A stretch of DNA of 17,149 nt. Source: Lactobacillaceae bacterium (GTDB lineage: Bacteria; Bacillota; Bacilli; Lactobacillales; Lactobacillaceae). The position numbers were made by a program, and so were the translations under genes. Where the stretch lies: the NCBI GenBank assembly GCA_031261865.1, contig JAISIV010000061.1, forward strand, positions 1 through 17,149, in the 5' to 3' direction. How positions within the stretch are numbered: position 1 is the first letter of the stretch; each line of letters opens with the position of its first letter. Positions 1 to 6,266 of the stretch are shown here, one piece after another. The notes below the pieces were generated by a model that worked only from the letters and a program-made list of their open reading frames with translations, was not told the origin of the DNA and searched no databases.

Positions 1-9
1 AGATTAACC

Positions 10-38
10 TTGACTTTCCGGAAGTCACCCCATATACT
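10..38 (+). promoter_or_regulatory. Sigma-A-type promoter of the rpsL-rpsG-fusA operon
   Basis: TTGACT at 10-15 and TATACT at 33-38 are separated by exactly 17 bases, close to the vegetative consensus. A start near base 45 would give a leader of about 150 nt before rpsL. This is the strongest -35/-10 pair upstream of the operon and suits a highly expressed ribosomal operon. Seen directly; the transcription start is inferred. Confidence 0.8.
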
Positions 39-44
39 TTAAGA

Positions 45-193
45 GATGCTTTTGGTGTGCCCATGGCATTTTTTAAAGCCGTGAGTTCGGCACGCCTGGA
101 AACGTGGCGTTGATGTAAGTGAGTTCGTCTCAATCGGACGATGACCAAACTTCAATCGTTTCAAAGTACTAAAAAATATTCGGAGAATTCAAA
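45..193 (+). promoter_or_regulatory. GC-rich structured 5' leader of the str operon
   Basis: Between the inferred transcription start and rpsL there are three short hairpins in a row: GCCG/CGGC (78-81 with 88-91), ACGCC/GGCGT (92-96 with 106-110) and TCGTC/GACGA (125-129 with 137-141). None is followed by a T-run, so they do not look like terminators. The segment is GC-richer than its surroundings and shares short motifs with the region upstream of alsS. The SD GGAG for rpsL lies at 182-185. A regulatory role, for example ribosomal-protein feedback, is possible but not shown. Confidence 0.4.
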
Positions 194-607
194 ATGCCTA
201 CTATAAATCAATTAGTTCGCAAGCCTCGTAAGAGCAAGACTTCTAAGTCAAAAGTTCCTGCTATGAACTTTGGTTATAACTCAAAGTCAAAGCGTTTGAC
301 AAACAACTCTTCCCCTCAAAAGCGTGGTGTTGCTACTCGTGTCGGAACTATGACACCTAAGAAACCCAACTCAGCCCTTCGTAAGTACGCCCGTGTGCGC
401 CTTTCAAACTTGTACGAAGTTACTGCTTATATCCCTGGTATCGGCCACAACCTTCAAGAACACTCTGTTGTCTTGATTCGTGGTGGACGTGTTAAGGATT
501 TGCCCGGTGTTCGTTATCACGTTATCCGTGGTGCACTTGATACTGCCGGTGTTGATGGTCGTATGACTAGTCGTTCAAAATATGGTGCAAAGCGCCCTAA
601 GAAATAA
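194..607 (+). CDS. rpsL: 30S ribosomal protein S12
   Basis: S12 sits at the decoding centre of the small ribosomal subunit and helps check codon-anticodon pairing; it is the classical streptomycin-resistance target. The 137-residue product has the usual family length. It contains the conserved loop TPKKPNSALRK and a second conserved loop with GGRVKDLPGVRYH; the lysines where resistance mutations usually fall are intact, so nothing suggests resistance. The start is supported by GGAG 8 nt upstream. It is the first gene of the rpsL-rpsG-fusA operon, and rpsG follows after 14 nt. Basic, lysine-rich N-terminus and strongly biased codon use fit a highly expressed ribosomal protein. Confidence 0.98.
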   Translation: MPTINQLVRKPRKSKTSKSKVPAMNFGYNSKSKRLTNNSSPQKRGVATRVGTMTPKKPNSALRKYARVRLSNLYEVTAYIPGIGHNLQEHSVVLIRGGRVKDLPGVRYHVIRGALDTAGVDGRMTSRSKYGAKRPKK

Positions 608-621
608 GGAGTTAGACAAAC

Positions 622-1092
622 ATGCCTCGTAAAGCGTATACAAAACGTCAGGAAGTTTTGCCTGACCCAATTTATAACAACATTATGGTTTCTCGTTTGA
701 TCAACAAGATCATGCTTGATGGTAAGCGCGGAACTGCTTCAAAGATTTTGTACGGTGCATTTGACCGTATCCAAGCTGAAACTGGTAACTCACCAGTTGA
801 AGTATTCGAACAAGCTATGGAAAACATCATGCCAGTTCTTGAAGTTCGTGCTCGCCGTGTTGGTGGTGCAAACTTCCAAGTTCCCGTTGAAGTTCGTCCA
901 GAACGTCGTTCTACTTTAGGACTTCGTTGGTTGGTTCAATATTCACGTTTACGTTCTGAACACACTATGGAAGAACGTCTTGCTAAGGAAATTATGGATG
1001 CTGCTAACAACACTGGCGCATCTGTAAAGAAGCGTGAAGACACTCATAAGATGGCTGAAGCTAACCGTGCGTTCGCTCACTATCGTTGGTAA
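622..1092 (+). CDS. rpsG: 30S ribosomal protein S7
   Basis: S7 is the primary binding protein that nucleates folding of the 3' domain (head) of 16S rRNA and contacts the E-site tRNA. The 156-residue product matches the family length and starts MPRKAYTKR, with the conserved segment ending near residue 100 in GLRWLV and the C-terminal FAHYRW. An AGGAG site overlaps the end of rpsL (608-612), with 9 nt to the ATG. In enterobacteria S7 represses its operon by binding the rpsL-rpsG spacer. Here that spacer is only 14 nt and shows no obvious fold, so any such control would have to work elsewhere. Confidence 0.98.
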   Translation: MPRKAYTKRQEVLPDPIYNNIMVSRLINKIMLDGKRGTASKILYGAFDRIQAETGNSPVEVFEQAMENIMPVLEVRARRVGGANFQVPVEVRPERRSTLGLRWLVQYSRLRSEHTMEERLAKEIMDAANNTGASVKKREDTHKMAEANRAFAHYRW

Positions 1093-1108
1093 TTATTAAG
1101 GAGATTAC

Positions 1109-3226
1109 ATGGCTACTCGTGAATACCCACTAGAAAGAACCCGTAATATCGGAATCATGGCTCACATCGATGCTGGTAAAACAACAACGACTGAACGTAT
1201 TCTTTATTACACGGGTAAGATCCATAAAATTGGAGAAACACATGATGGTGCTTCTCAAATGGATTTCATGGAACAAGAAAAGGAACGTGGAATCACTATC
1301 CAATCAGCCGCAACTACTGCGGTCTGGCGTGGATTCCATGACCAATTCGAAAAAACTCCATATCGTGTTAACATCATCGATACTCCAGGACACGTTGACT
1401 TCACTATCGAAGTTGAACGTTCTCTACGTGTCTTAGATGGTGCTGTTGCAGTCCTTGATGGTGCTGCCGGTGTTGAACCACAAACTGAAACTGTTTGGCG
1501 TCAAGCTACTACTTATTCTGTTCCACGTATTGTTTTCGTTAACAAGATGGACAAAATGGGTGCTGATTTCCAAATGTCCGTTGATTCCCTTAAAGATCGT
1601 TTGCTAGTTAACGCAAAAGCTATCCAATGGCCAATCGGTGCCGAAGATGACTTTGCTGGAATTATCGATCTTCTTACTCAAGAAGCTTGGTTCCCAGTCG
1701 ATGATCTCGGTGAAAAGTGGGAAGCTCGCGAAATTCCTGATGATTATAAGGAATTGGCCGCTGAAAAGCGTGAAGAACTTATCGAAGCTGTTGCCGATGC
1801 TGATGAAGAATTGATGGAAAAGTATCTTGGCGGAGAAGAAATCTCTGTTGACGAACTTAAAGCTGCAATTCGTCGCGCAGTTTTGGCCCTTGAATTCTAC
1901 CCAGTTCTTGCAGGTTCTGCCTACAAGGATAAGGGTGTTCAAATGATGCTCGATGCTGTTGTTGACTACTTGCCAGGTCCTCTAGATGTTAAGCCTTATG
2001 TTGCAACTGATTTGAAGACTGATGAAGAAGTTGACCTTATCGCCGACGATTCAAAGCCTTTCGCTGCTCTTGCATTCAAGGTTATGACTGATCCATTCGT
2101 TGGACGTCTTACTTTCATCCGTGTTTATACTGGAACTCTTACTTCTGGTTCTTATGTACAAAACACTACTAAGGACACTCGTGAACGTGTTGGTCGTTTG
2201 CTTCAAATGCACGCTACTAACCGTACTGAAATTGATGAAGTTTTCTCCGGTGATATCGCTGCGGCTATCGGTTTGAAAGATACTACTACTGGTGACTCAT
2301 TAACTTCTGTTGATCGTCAATTGGCACTTGAATCTATGGAATTCCCTGATCCAGTTATCCAATTGGCCATCGAACCAAAGTCAAAGTCTGACCAACAAAA
2401 GTTGGGTGAAGCTTTGCAAAAACTTGCTGAAGAAGATCCTACTTTCCGTGCTGAAACCAACCCAGAAACTGGAGATACTCTTATCTCTGGAATGGGTGAG
2501 TTGCACTTGGATATCATGGTTGATCGTATGAAGCGTGAATTCGGTGTTGAAGCCAATGTTGGTGCACCTCAAGTTGCTTATCGTGAAGCCTTCACTAAGA
2601 CTGTTCAAGCTCAAGGTAAGTTTGTCCGCCAGTCCGGTGGTAAAGGTCAATATGGTGATGTTTGGGTTGAATTTGGTCCTAATGAAGAAGGTGCCGGATT
2701 CGAATTCGAAGACGCTATCGTTGGTGGTGTTGTTCCTCGTGAATATATCCCAGCTGTTGAACAAGGTTTGAAAGAAGCTATGGCTGCTGGTCCTTTGGCC
2801 GGATTCCCATTGGTTGATTTGAAAGCCAAGTTGTACGATGGTTCTTACCACGATGTCGATTCTTCTGAAGCTGCCTTTAAGGTTGCTGCATCAATGGCTC
2901 TTAAGGCTGCTGCTCCTAATGCTGGTGCTGTTATCCTTGAACCAATCATGCAAGTTGATATCGTTACTCCTGAAGATAACCTTGGTGATGTTATGGGTCA
3001 TGTCTCATCACGTCGTGGTGTTATCGAAGGTCAAGATACTAAGGGAAATACTATCAGCGTTTCTGCAAAGGTTCCTTTGTCTGAAATGTTTGGTTACGCT
3101 ACTACTTTGCGTTCTGCAACTCAAGGTCGTGGTACTTTCCAAATGGTATTCGATCACTATGCTGCTGTTCCTAAGAATGTCCAAGAAGACATTATCAAGG
3201 CTCACGGCAAGTCATCTGAAGACTAA
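1109..3226 (+). CDS. fusA: Elongation factor G
   Basis: EF-G is the GTPase that drives translocation of tRNA and mRNA on the ribosome and, with the recycling factor, splits post-termination ribosomes. The 705-residue product is full length. GTPase motifs are visible in order: AHIDAGKTT (18-26, P-loop), RGIT (60-63, switch I), DTPGH (91-95) and NKMD (145-148). Domains II-V follow, including the domain IV region with GGKGQYGDVW. An AAGGAG site lies 5 nt before the start (1098-1103). It closes the str operon: a strong terminator follows and no tuf gene is present here, consistent with separate location of tuf in many Lactobacillales. Codon use is strongly biased. Confidence 0.98.
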   Translation: MATREYPLERTRNIGIMAHIDAGKTTTTERILYYTGKIHKIGETHDGASQMDFMEQEKERGITIQSAATTAVWRGFHDQFEKTPYRVNIIDTPGHVDFTIEVERSLRVLDGAVAVLDGAAGVEPQTETVWRQATTYSVPRIVFVNKMDKMGADFQMSVDSLKDRLLVNAKAIQWPIGAEDDFAGIIDLLTQEAWFPVDDLGEKWEAREIPDDYKELAAEKREELIEAVADADEELMEKYLGGEEISVDELKAAIRRAVLALEFYPVLAGSAYKDKGVQMMLDAVVDYLPGPLDVKPYVATDLKTDEEVDLIADDSKPFAALAFKVMTDPFVGRLTFIRVYTGTLTSGSYVQNTTKDTRERVGRLLQMHATNRTEIDEVFSGDIAAAIGLKDTTTGDSLTSVDRQLALESMEFPDPVIQLAIEPKSKSDQQKLGEALQKLAEEDPTFRAETNPETGDTLISGMGELHLDIMVDRMKREFGVEANVGAPQVAYREAFTKTVQAQGKFVRQSGGKGQYGDVWVEFGPNEEGAGFEFEDAIVGGVVPREYIPAVEQGLKEAMAAGPLAGFPLVDLKAKLYDGSYHDVDSSEAAFKVAASMALKAAAPNAGAVILEPIMQVDIVTPEDNLGDVMGHVSSRRGVIEGQDTKGNTISVSAKVPLSEMFGYATTLRSATQGRGTFQMVFDHYAAVPKNVQEDIIKAHGKSSED

Positions 3227-3234
3227 TAATTTTG

Positions 3235-3265
3235 AAGGCTTAAGATTTATTCTTAAGCCTTTTTT
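3235..3265 (+). terminator. Rho-independent terminator of the str operon
   Basis: An 11-bp perfect stem (3235-3245 with 3251-3261, AAGGCTTAAGA and its complement) with a 5-nt loop runs straight into a T-run. The -10 box of the next gene begins two bases after it. Confidence 0.93.
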
Positions 3266-3266
3266 A

Positions 3267-3272
3267 TATACT
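3267..3272 (+). promoter_or_regulatory. -10 element TATACT just before the YitT-family gene
   Basis: TATACT lies 8 nt before the ATG at 3281, so transcription would start at or within a couple of bases of the start codon. No clear -35 is visible; the expected position falls inside the fusA terminator stem. No SD site is present. This suggests a leaderless transcript, which is an inference. Confidence 0.5.
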
Positions 3273-3280
3273 TATTTGGT

Positions 3281-4213
3281 ATGAAAAATTATCAAAAAAT
3301 TGTGACCGCTCATCCGGTCGGCCGGGCGGTCGCTAACACTTTGGTCTTAGTGATTTCTGCCTTTAGTGTTTCAATTGCCCTTAATTGGTTCTTAGTTCCA
3401 AATCACATTTTCACAGGTGGATTCAATGGTATTTCGCAGTTGCTTTCGTATGCCTCAGAATTTATGTTTGGACAAAAAATCGACACTGGTATTTTCATCC
3501 TGATTTCGTCATTGATTATTGGTGTAATCGGTTGGAAAATGATTGGTTCAAGGTTTACGATTTTGTCGACAATCAATTCAGCCCTGGTTTCCTTTTTGGT
3601 AATCGTGATTCCAACGGTCGATGTCGCCCACGACAAAATCATTGCTCTTATTATTGCTGGAATCCTGATGGGGTTCGGAATCGGTATTGCTATGCGCTTT
3701 GGTTTTTCAACAGGTGGTATGGATATCGTTGCCATGATCTTGCAAAAGAAGACTGGAAAATCCGTGGGAACAGTTTCAAATGTCGTTAACGCAGGAATCA
3801 TTTTAGTCGCTGGTTTAGGAATTGGTTGGCCAAGTGCTTTGAATACTTTGTTGAACATTTATATTACTGGTGTTACTGTCGATGCGGTCTTTACTAATCA
3901 ACGTAAGATGACTGCGTTAATTGTTACTCGTAAGGCCGACGAAATGATGGTGGCTTTACAAAAAGACTTGATTCGAGGCATTACCGTAATGGACTCAATG
4001 GGTGGATATTCTAAACGTCCATCGAAAACACTAATGATGGTAATTAGTCGTGTAGAAATCATCGAAATGCAAGAAATTGTATTGTCCGTCGATCCCAAGG
4101 CTTTCATTAATATCTTGCCGACGACTGAAGTGGCTGGATTATTCTTGGATCCAGATAGGCAAGTGGCAATAAAAACAGGAAAAGAAAAATTGGAGGTTGA
4201 AGAAGATGCCTGA
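3281..4213 (+). CDS. YitT family membrane protein (YitT_membrane + DUF2179)
   Basis: This is a polytopic membrane protein of the YitT family, widespread in Firmicutes; its biochemical role is not established. The 310-residue product has hydrophobic segments at roughly 18-40, 70-88, 98-114, 118-138 and 168-184, with the conserved glycine-rich segment GFSTGGMDIVAMIL (141-154). A soluble C-terminal domain of DUF2179 type spans about 212-292. The ATG is the first possible start: an in-frame TAA lies at 3254-3256 inside the preceding terminator and no start codon intervenes. No SD is visible. The last 8 nt overlap the downstream tautomerase gene, implying co-expression and probably translational coupling. 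Confidence 0.88.
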   Translation: MKNYQKIVTAHPVGRAVANTLVLVISAFSVSIALNWFLVPNHIFTGGFNGISQLLSYASEFMFGQKIDTGIFILISSLIIGVIGWKMIGSRFTILSTINSALVSFLVIVIPTVDVAHDKIIALIIAGILMGFGIGIAMRFGFSTGGMDIVAMILQKKTGKSVGTVSNVVNAGIILVAGLGIGWPSALNTLLNIYITGVTVDAVFTNQRKMTALIVTRKADEMMVALQKDLIRGITVMDSMGGYSKRPSKTLMMVISRVEIIEMQEIVLSVDPKAFINILPTTEVAGLFLDPDRQVAIKTGKEKLEVEEDA

Positions 4214-4391
4214 AATTCAAATTGATATGTTGGAAGGACGCACGCCTGAACAAATTAAGGCGGTTGTTAAGAATATTACCGATGTTATGGTTAAAGATGC
4301 CGGTGCTAAACCGGAAGCCGTTCACATCGTGATTCGTGAATTCAAAGCCGATCATTATGCACTCGGTGGAAAACTCAAAAGCGAGTTGTAA
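4206..4391 (+). CDS. 4-oxalocrotonate tautomerase family protein (small)
   Basis: Members are very small enzymes that use the N-terminal proline, exposed after Met removal, as a general base in keto-enol tautomerisation. The 61-residue product starts MPEIQIDMLEGRTPEQ, so Pro1 and Arg11 (mature numbering) are present. The position of Arg39 in the Pseudomonas enzyme appears to be His (AVHIVIREF) and Phe50 appears to be Tyr, so the substrate may differ from 4-oxalocrotonate. I chose the ATG at 4206 over a TTG 9 nt upstream because only it puts proline at position 1 and because GGAGG (4192-4196) sits 9 nt before it. It overlaps the YitT-family gene by 8 nt and ends before a strong terminator. Confidence 0.88.
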   Translation: MPEIQIDMLEGRTPEQIKAVVKNITDVMVKDAGAKPEAVHIVIREFKADHYALGGKLKSEL

Positions 4392-4400
4392 TATTTTAGT

Positions 4401-4428
4401 AACATCACCAAAACGGTGATGTTTTTTT
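4401..4428 (+). terminator. Rho-independent terminator after the tautomerase gene
   Basis: A 9-bp perfect stem, AACATCACC (4401-4409) with GGTGATGTT (4415-4423), is followed by a T-run to 4428. Confidence 0.93.
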
Positions 4429-4574
4429 GTTTTTTAAGAGAAGAGAATTGTCTCAAAAACACTCAAAACGTGATGAAATAAGGGCAAAAATACCAAGTTG
4501 GACTTTTTAAAAATTTAATTATGAATTATCTGTAAAAGTAATATTTGTGTTACAAAAAGTGTGATACAAGGGCG

Positions 4575-4597
4575 TAAACTTATTTACTGTAAGTTTA
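4575..4597 (+). promoter_or_regulatory. Inverted repeat next to the SD of the LysM-NlpC gene
   Basis: TAAACTTA (4575-4582) and TAAGTTTA (4590-4597) form an 8-bp inverted repeat with a 7-nt loop, ending 3 nt before the AGGAG site at 4601-4605. It could be an operator or an mRNA hairpin near the ribosome binding site. The rest of 4429-4612 is AT-rich and shows no convincing -35/-10 pair. Confidence 0.35.
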
Positions 4598-4612
4598 ATT
4601 AGGAGAACTTTT

Positions 4613-5899
4613 ATGGTATCGAACAAACTCAAAAAACAAGCGCTCGCCGGTGTTGCTACGGTTTCTGCCGTAGGTGTTGGGGCATCTGTTGCTTCAGCGA
4701 TGACACATATCAATGAGCCTATAACAAATAATGCAACAACCAACGTCAAAGTTGAACGTACTAGTGCTAAGAGCTCATTTTCTAGTTCAAACGCTAAGAA
4801 AAGTGTCGCCCAAGCCCTCAACGATATTGATTTGAATACAGTTGCGGTTCCAACTCCAGCACAACAAACTGCTGAAGACGTTTCGAAAGAAACTCAAACC
4901 GAAATGGTCGCTGCTACTGACGCGCCACAACAGGTTTCTGCTCCAGTTGCTGCTGAAGTGCAACCGGTTGTTGAAGTTGCTGCCGCTCCAGTCCAAGAGA
5001 CTGTTGCTCAAACAAAGGAATACACTGTTGTTTCAGGTGATAGTCTTTGGTCAATCGCTACACAATACGGGATTACTGTTGATCAATTAGTAGCAGCAAA
5101 TGGTGGACAAACTCTTATCACTGTTGGACAAGTTCTTCAAATTCCTAGTGCTGATGCTCAAGTAGCGGAAGCCGCAGAAGTTGCTCAACCTGTCCAAGAA
5201 GTCGAGAACACTGATTCAGTTCAAAGTGAGGCTCCAGTAGTTGATCAATCTCAACAAGACGTTAGTTCTGAAGCTCCAGTAGTTGATAGTTCTAGTGATG
5301 ACGCAAATGTTTCAAACGAACAAGTCGTTGTTGAACAACCAGCACAAACTGAAGTCGTAACTCCTGAGGTAAGCGCCCCAGTTGACAGTCAAGCACCTGA
5401 GCAAACTGCGCCATCTCAGCCCGAGGTAACTACTCCACAAGACACTACTCCAAGTCAGCCAGCAGCTACTGCGCCAAGCACTCCAGCCGCAACAACGCCT
5501 AGTGCACCTGCTCAGACTACTCCAAGTACGGATACTAATGTTCAAAAGGTTATCGCACTCGCTCAAAAGCTCGCAACTCAAAACATCCCTTACGTTTGGG
5601 GTGGTTCAACTCTTCAAGGGTTCGATTGCTCTGGATTTACTCAATATGTTTTCCAACAAGCTACTGGTAAATATTTGCCACACAATACTGTGATGCAAGA
5701 AGGATACATTACTAAGAAGTCTGTATCTTCTGCAAAACCTGGGGACTTGTTGTTCTGGGGATCTGCTGGAGCAACTTATCACGTCGGTATTTATATTGGT
5801 AATAATCAATTTATCGCAGCTCCACAGCCAGGAATGAATGTAAGTGTTCAAACACTTGCATCTAGTTGGATGCCTTCATTTGCCGGAACTGTAAATTAA
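4613..5899 (+). CDS. Secreted LysM - NlpC/P60 peptidoglycan hydrolase
   Basis: A predicted secreted cell-wall hydrolase. It has a signal peptide (residues 1-29, positive start then a small-residue core ending VASA), then a Glu/Val/Ala/Gln-rich spacer. A LysM domain at about 136-178 (EYTVVSGDSLWSIATQYG onward) would bind GlcNAc of peptidoglycan. A long Pro/Thr/Ser/Gln-rich linker follows (about 181-307), and then an NlpC/P60 domain (308-428). Catalytic Cys339 in FDCSGF and His390 in YHVGIYIG are present; such domains cleave stem-peptide bonds, often gamma-D-Glu-diamino acid. AGGAG lies 7 nt before the start. It stands alone with its own terminator. Likely roles are cell separation or wall turnover. 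Confidence 0.93.
   Translation: MVSNKLKKQALAGVATVSAVGVGASVASAMTHINEPITNNATTNVKVERTSAKSSFSSSNAKKSVAQALNDIDLNTVAVPTPAQQTAEDVSKETQTEMVAATDAPQQVSAPVAAEVQPVVEVAAAPVQETVAQTKEYTVVSGDSLWSIATQYGITVDQLVAANGGQTLITVGQVLQIPSADAQVAEAAEVAQPVQEVENTDSVQSEAPVVDQSQQDVSSEAPVVDSSSDDANVSNEQVVVEQPAQTEVVTPEVSAPVDSQAPEQTAPSQPEVTTPQDTTPSQPAATAPSTPAATTPSAPAQTTPSTDTNVQKVIALAQKLATQNIPYVWGGSTLQGFDCSGFTQYVFQQATGKYLPHNTVMQEGYITKKSVSSAKPGDLLFWGSAGATYHVGIYIGNNQFIAAPQPGMNVSVQTLASSWMPSFAGTVN
5231..5287 (+). repeat. 15-bp direct repeat inside the hydrolase linker
   Basis: GCTCCAGTAGTTGAT occurs identically at 5231-5245 and 5273-5287, 42 nt apart, so the reading frame is kept. It encodes the repeated peptide SEAPVVD in the linker between LysM and NlpC/P60. 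Such repeats are typical of length-variable wall-spanning linkers. Confidence 0.75.
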
Positions 5900-5912
5900 A
5901 ATTTTTAAATTT

Positions 5913-5934
5913 TCCACCTATTGGTGGATTTTTT
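5913..5934 (+). terminator. Terminator after the LysM-NlpC gene
   Basis: TCCACC (5913-5918) pairs with GGTGGA (5923-5928), loop TATT, followed by six T. Confidence 0.9.
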
Positions 5935-5949
5935 GTTTCAACGAAAGTA

Positions 5950-5978
5950 TTGTCATTCAAAAAAAATTCGTGTATACT
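5950..5978 (+). promoter_or_regulatory. Promoter of the tRNA-Asn gene
   Basis: TTGTCA (5950-5955) and TATACT (5973-5978) are separated by 17 bases. The tRNA begins 16 bases downstream of the -10, so the primary transcript needs only a short 5' trim. Confidence 0.78.
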
Positions 5979-5994
5979 ATTTTAGTTGAAACAT

Positions 5995-6067
5995 TCCGAC
6001 TTAGCTCAGTTGGTAGAGCACCTGACTGTTAATCAGGTTGTCGCCGGTTCGAGCCCGGCAGTCGGAG
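5995..6067 (+). tRNA. tRNA-Asn (anticodon GTT)
   Basis: A complete cloverleaf can be drawn. The acceptor stem is TCCGACT/AGTCGGA with discriminator G. The D arm has AGTTGGTA, the anticodon stem is CCTGA/TCAGG with loop CTGTTAA (anticodon GTT), and the T stem is GCCGG/CCGGC around TTCGAGC. Length is 73 nt. The 3' CCA is not encoded, so it must be added by tRNA nucleotidyltransferase. It has its own promoter and a strong hairpin behind it. Confidence 0.96.
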
Positions 6068-6069
6068 TT

Positions 6070-6103
6070 AAGCGGTTGAACTTCGTTCAATCGCTTTTCT
6101 TTT
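6070..6103 (+). terminator. Terminator between tRNA-Asn and tRNA-Thr
   Basis: A 12-bp stem with one G-T wobble (6070-6081 with 6085-6096) and loop TTC is followed by a T-rich tail. A second short hairpin, TTTCTC/GAGAAA (6101-6106 with 6113-6118), lies between it and tRNA-Thr. No separate promoter for tRNA-Thr is evident, so tRNA-Thr may depend on read-through. Confidence 0.75.
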
Positions 6104-6124
6104 CTCAATTTCGAGAAATGTTTC

Positions 6125-6197
6125 GCCGACTTAGCTCAGTTGGTAGAGCATCGGTATCGTAAACCGAGGGTCGAGGGTTCGAATCCCCCAGTCGGCA
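6125..6197 (+). tRNA. tRNA-Thr (anticodon CGT)
   Basis: The acceptor stem is GCCGACT/AGTCGGC with discriminator A. The anticodon stem is TCGGT/ACCGA with loop ATCGTAA, giving anticodon CGT (reads ACG). The variable loop is GGGTC. The T stem reads GAGGG/CCCCC around TTCGAAT, which leaves an A-C mismatch at the 50-64 pair. Length is 73 nt; CCA is not encoded. Its first part is identical to tRNA-Asn over 25 nt. Confidence 0.93.
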
Positions 6198-6212
6198 AAA
6201 TTAACTTTTCAC

Positions 6213-6241
6213 AAGCCTGGTCACGTGTTGACCGGGCTTTT
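6213..6241 (+). terminator. Terminator after tRNA-Thr
   Basis: An 11-bp stem with one T-G wobble (6213-6223 with 6229-6239) is followed by a short T-run broken by one G. Confidence 0.85.
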
Positions 6242-6266
6242 GTTTTACAATCTTTGAAAGAGAATT

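Noticed and set aside
1..193. A classical riboswitch or T-box in the str leader
   Set aside because: No T-box signature, no terminator/antiterminator pair with a T-run and no recognisable ligand-binding core are visible; only short hairpins.
1604..1942. A long reverse-strand open frame inside fusA
   Set aside because: It lies wholly within the confidently assigned EF-G gene, has no SD, and its translation resembles no known family; it is a by-product of the biased codon use of fusA.
4519..4821. Reverse-strand open frame overlapping the start of the LysM-NlpC gene
   Set aside because: It is antisense to the signal-peptide region and the promoter of a well-supported gene, and its product shows no recognisable domain.
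5390..5545. CRISPR-like or tandem repeat array in the hydrolase gene
   Set aside because: The repetition comes from Pro/Thr/Ser/Gln-rich linker codons; units are irregular and in frame, with no unique spacers.
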